Under the pieces are notes generated by a model that searched no databases, was not told the origin of the DNA, and worked only from the letters and a program-made list of their open reading frames with translations. The position numbers and the translations under genes were made by a program. Source: Flavobacteriales bacterium (GTDB taxonomy: Bacteria > Bacteroidota > Bacteroidia > Flavobacteriales_D > UBA2798). From it: a stretch of DNA of 36,867 nucleotides. Positions 34,993-36,867 of the stretch are shown piece by piece. The stretch covers positions 1 through 36,867 of the forward strand of contig JAIBBF010000027.1 in the NCBI GenBank assembly GCA_019694795.1. Reading direction: 5' to 3'. The first letter of the stretch is position 1; the number at the start of each line of letters is the position of its first letter.

Positions 34993-36867
34993 TCAGGAAA
35001 TACGTATGGCTAAAACGCAAACATCATCAATTTGCTCATGGTTTCCTTTCCATTGATGGAATGCCTGATGAAGAAAGCTAATCAACTCAGCCGGATGATG
35101 TGAAGAACACGATTGAAGCACTTCTTTCAATCCTTTTACCCTCATTTTTTTTCCCCGGTCGCCACCAAATTGATCGGCATATCCATCGGAGAACATGAGC
35201 AATAAATCATTTTTCTGAAGAATAGTTTGATGGGTGGTAAAAGACTTATGAATATCCATTCCACCGATGGATTGTTTATCGCCCTGCCATTCGAGGATTT
35301 CCTGATTTCGGATAATCCATAGTGGATTATTTGCCCCTGCCCAGGTTAACCGATAATCGGAAGGATCGAAACAGGCGAGAGAAATATCCATTCCGTCGCG
35401 CACTTCTTCGCTCGATTTCGAAAATGTTTTTTCGACTCCAACTGAAACGGCGTCTAAAATTAATCCGGGATCGGTGACATGTTCTTCCAGAATGGTTTTA
35501 GACAATGCATTGGAACATACAACACTCACCATCGCCCCGGGAACGCCATGTCCGGTGCAATCTGCCACACCGAAAATAATTTTAGAATTCAACTGTTCCA
35601 GAAAGAAAAAATCTCCCGCAACAATATCTTTTGGCAAATACAAAACATCGGCTTCACCCAATGATCGTCGAAAATCTTCTATTGGAGGAAGAATGGCATC
35701 TTGTAATCGTTTGGCATAAGAAATTGAATCCAAAATCTCCCGGTTTTTTTCATCCACAATGGCCTTCTGAAATTCGATTTCCCGTTTTTGTAATCGTGTA
35801 ATCCGAAATCTGCGGTACAATAAAATGGCGAATACTGCAATGAGAATTAATGTAATTGAAACACTGATAATAATCAGGCGTTGCCGTTTACTCGCCTCGC
35901 GGTGTACAATTTCTTTTTGTTCCTGTTCTCTGATGAATTCATTTTCCTTCTTGGAGAAATTCAACAACATCGATTGTCGCACCGTTTCATCGCGGTTTTG
36001 CTGACTCTGCAACGAATCGCGCATGGTGATAGAAAGTTTATATAATTCAAGTGCCGATTTGTAATCGCCTTTTTTCTCTTTTACTCGTTCCATCATTCGG
36101 GCAGAACGCATAATTAATTCCGGATAACCCAACTCTTCTGCAATGTCTAAAGCCCGTTGTGCATGTTCTTCTGCTTTATTCATTTCGCCCTTTACCAGTG
36201 CAATTTCCGACATATTCTCATTGGAAAAAGCAATTCCCGATTTATCTCCCACTTCTTCGCGCAGTTGTAAACTTTGCGTATAGCAACGCAAGGCCTGGTC
36301 GTAATTTCCCACCGCATAATAGACCGATCCCATATTGGCAATGGCATAGGACATACTTCGTTTATCTCCGAGTTTTTCAGAATAATTATAGGATTTGATA
36401 TCATGTTCCAATGCCTGCTGATAGGCTTTCATGCGCTCGTAGAGATAACCAATATTGTTATGGACATAGGCCAATCCCTGCAAATCGTTCATATCCATAA
36501 AAATCGATTCCGAATTTTTATAGTACTCCATGGCTAATTCCTTATTTCCTAATTCATCATGCACACTGGCAAGATTTAAATAGCAATAAGAAGAACTTTT
36601 AAAATCGCCAATGGAATCGAGAATTCGAACACTGCGGTACAGGTATTTTACGGAGGTATTCATTTCTCCGAGTTGGTAATAAACCAGCCCGATATCATTG
36701 AGTGCCTCCGCTACATCGAGAGCTGATTGCAGGTATTCAAAAATAAATTTTGCCTTTTCGTATTCACTTTTAGCTTCAAAAACGGAACCTGAATTTTTCA
36801 GCAATATTCCGTGATGAAGATATTGGCGTCCCAATAAATACAAAACCCGATTATTGATTCCTTTATT
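34993..36867 (-). CDS. TPR-membrane-SpoIIE (PP2C) phosphatase, 5' truncated by window edge
   Basis: The frame runs off the window's right end, so the N-terminus is missing; 624 residues are visible. TPR repeats cover about residues 10-270 (for example LNDIGLVYYQLGEMNTSVKY, NIGYLYERMKAYQQALEHD, NMGSVYYAVGNYDQALRCY). A membrane helix (LIIISVSITLILIAVFAILLY) lies near 330-350, followed by a coiled coil. The SpoIIE/PP2C domain (about 395-624) has IVAGDFFFLEQL, ADCTGHGVPGAMVS, SDGYADQFGG and DDVCVLAI, with the expected metal-binding aspartates. This is a common Bacteroidota signalling layout: TPRs are likely periplasmic and the phosphatase cytoplasmic. Its substrate, perhaps an anti-anti-sigma factor, is not visible here. 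Confidence 0.92.
   Translation of the reverse strand, partial: NKGINNRVLYLLGRQYLHHGILLKNSGSVFEAKSEYEKAKFIFEYLQSALDVAEALNDIGLVYYQLGEMNTSVKYLYRSVRILDSIGDFKSSSYCYLNLASVHDELGNKELAMEYYKNSESIFMDMNDLQGLAYVHNNIGYLYERMKAYQQALEHDIKSYNYSEKLGDKRSMSYAIANMGSVYYAVGNYDQALRCYTQSLQLREEVGDKSGIAFSNENMSEIALVKGEMNKAEEHAQRALDIAEELGYPELIMRSARMMERVKEKKGDYKSALELYKLSITMRDSLQSQQNRDETVRQSMLLNFSKKENEFIREQEQKEIVHREASKRQRLIIISVSITLILIAVFAILLYRRFRITRLQKREIEFQKAIVDEKNREILDSISYAKRLQDAILPPIEDFRRSLGEADVLYLPKDIVAGDFFFLEQLNSKIIFGVADCTGHGVPGAMVSVVCSNALSKTILEEHVTDPGLILDAVSVGVEKTFSKSSEEVRDGMDISLACFDPSDYRLTWAGANNPLWIIRNQEILEWQGDKQSIGGMDIHKSFTTHQTILQKNDLLLMFSDGYADQFGGDRGKKMRVKGLKEVLQSCSSHHPAELISFLHQAFHQWKGNHEQIDDVCVLAIRIS

Noticed and set aside
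36843-36867. TTG at 36843 as the start of the phosphatase
   Set aside because: The frame stays open to the window edge and the TPR pattern is already under way, so the true start lies outside.

Overview
The window looks like a chromosome segment of a Bacteroidota bacterium, most likely order Flavobacteriales. The evidence is type IX secretion/gliding genes (a PorP/SprF-type barrel and GldJ), secreted proteins with type A and type B T9SS C-terminal sorting domains, a fused alpha/beta 2-oxoacid dehydrogenase E1, fused HisIE, the carboxynorspermidine route to polyamines, and promoters of the Bacteroidota -7 type (TAnnTTTG). Start codons were chosen as the ATG just after such boxes where possible, so several genes start later than their longest open frame. 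No rRNA, tRNA, CRISPR array, insertion sequence or phage gene was seen. No gene-free stretch exceeds 300 bases; the largest are 8758-9027, 30713-30880 and 34856-34992.

Left part (1-9 kb, + strand): a 5'-truncated porP/sprF-like gene and gldJ (gliding/T9SS); a MarR regulator followed by paaZ (phenylacetate ring-opening step) without other paa genes; a small membrane protein between two strong terminators; an ABM-fold protein; a crotonase-fold protein; and a five-repeat DUF349 protein.

Middle (9-20.6 kb): a fused E1 dehydrogenase, a T9SS-exported PKD protein, and a large exported two-propeller WD40-caspase protein with an EF-hand-like loop. Next is a divergent methionine block, with osmC-metZ leftward and metX rightward. 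A SprB-repeat/PKD protein with a type B sorting domain follows.

Right part (20.6-30 kb, - strand): read in transcription order, a Gfo/Idh/MocA oxidoreductase, a lipoprotein, a polyprenyl-phosphate sugar transferase and a small membrane protein (surface polysaccharide priming). Then come hisH, carboxynorspermidine synthase, carboxynorspermidine decarboxylase, hisA, hisF, hisIE and an NlpC/P60 hydrolase. Polyamine genes thus split a partial his cluster, and a strong terminator with a possible competing structure sits between the two polyamine genes.

End (30-36.9 kb): pcm, a probably highly expressed outer-membrane barrel with a palindrome between its promoter boxes, purK-purE, a leftward T9SS cargo gene, and a leftward TPR-membrane-SpoIIE phosphatase gene whose 5' end lies outside the window.

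Most of this is ordinary chromosomal content. I do not see a clearly new multi-gene system. The best candidates for a second look are the exported WD40-caspase/EF-hand protein, the his-polyamine arrangement with its attenuator-like leader, and the operator-like palindromes.
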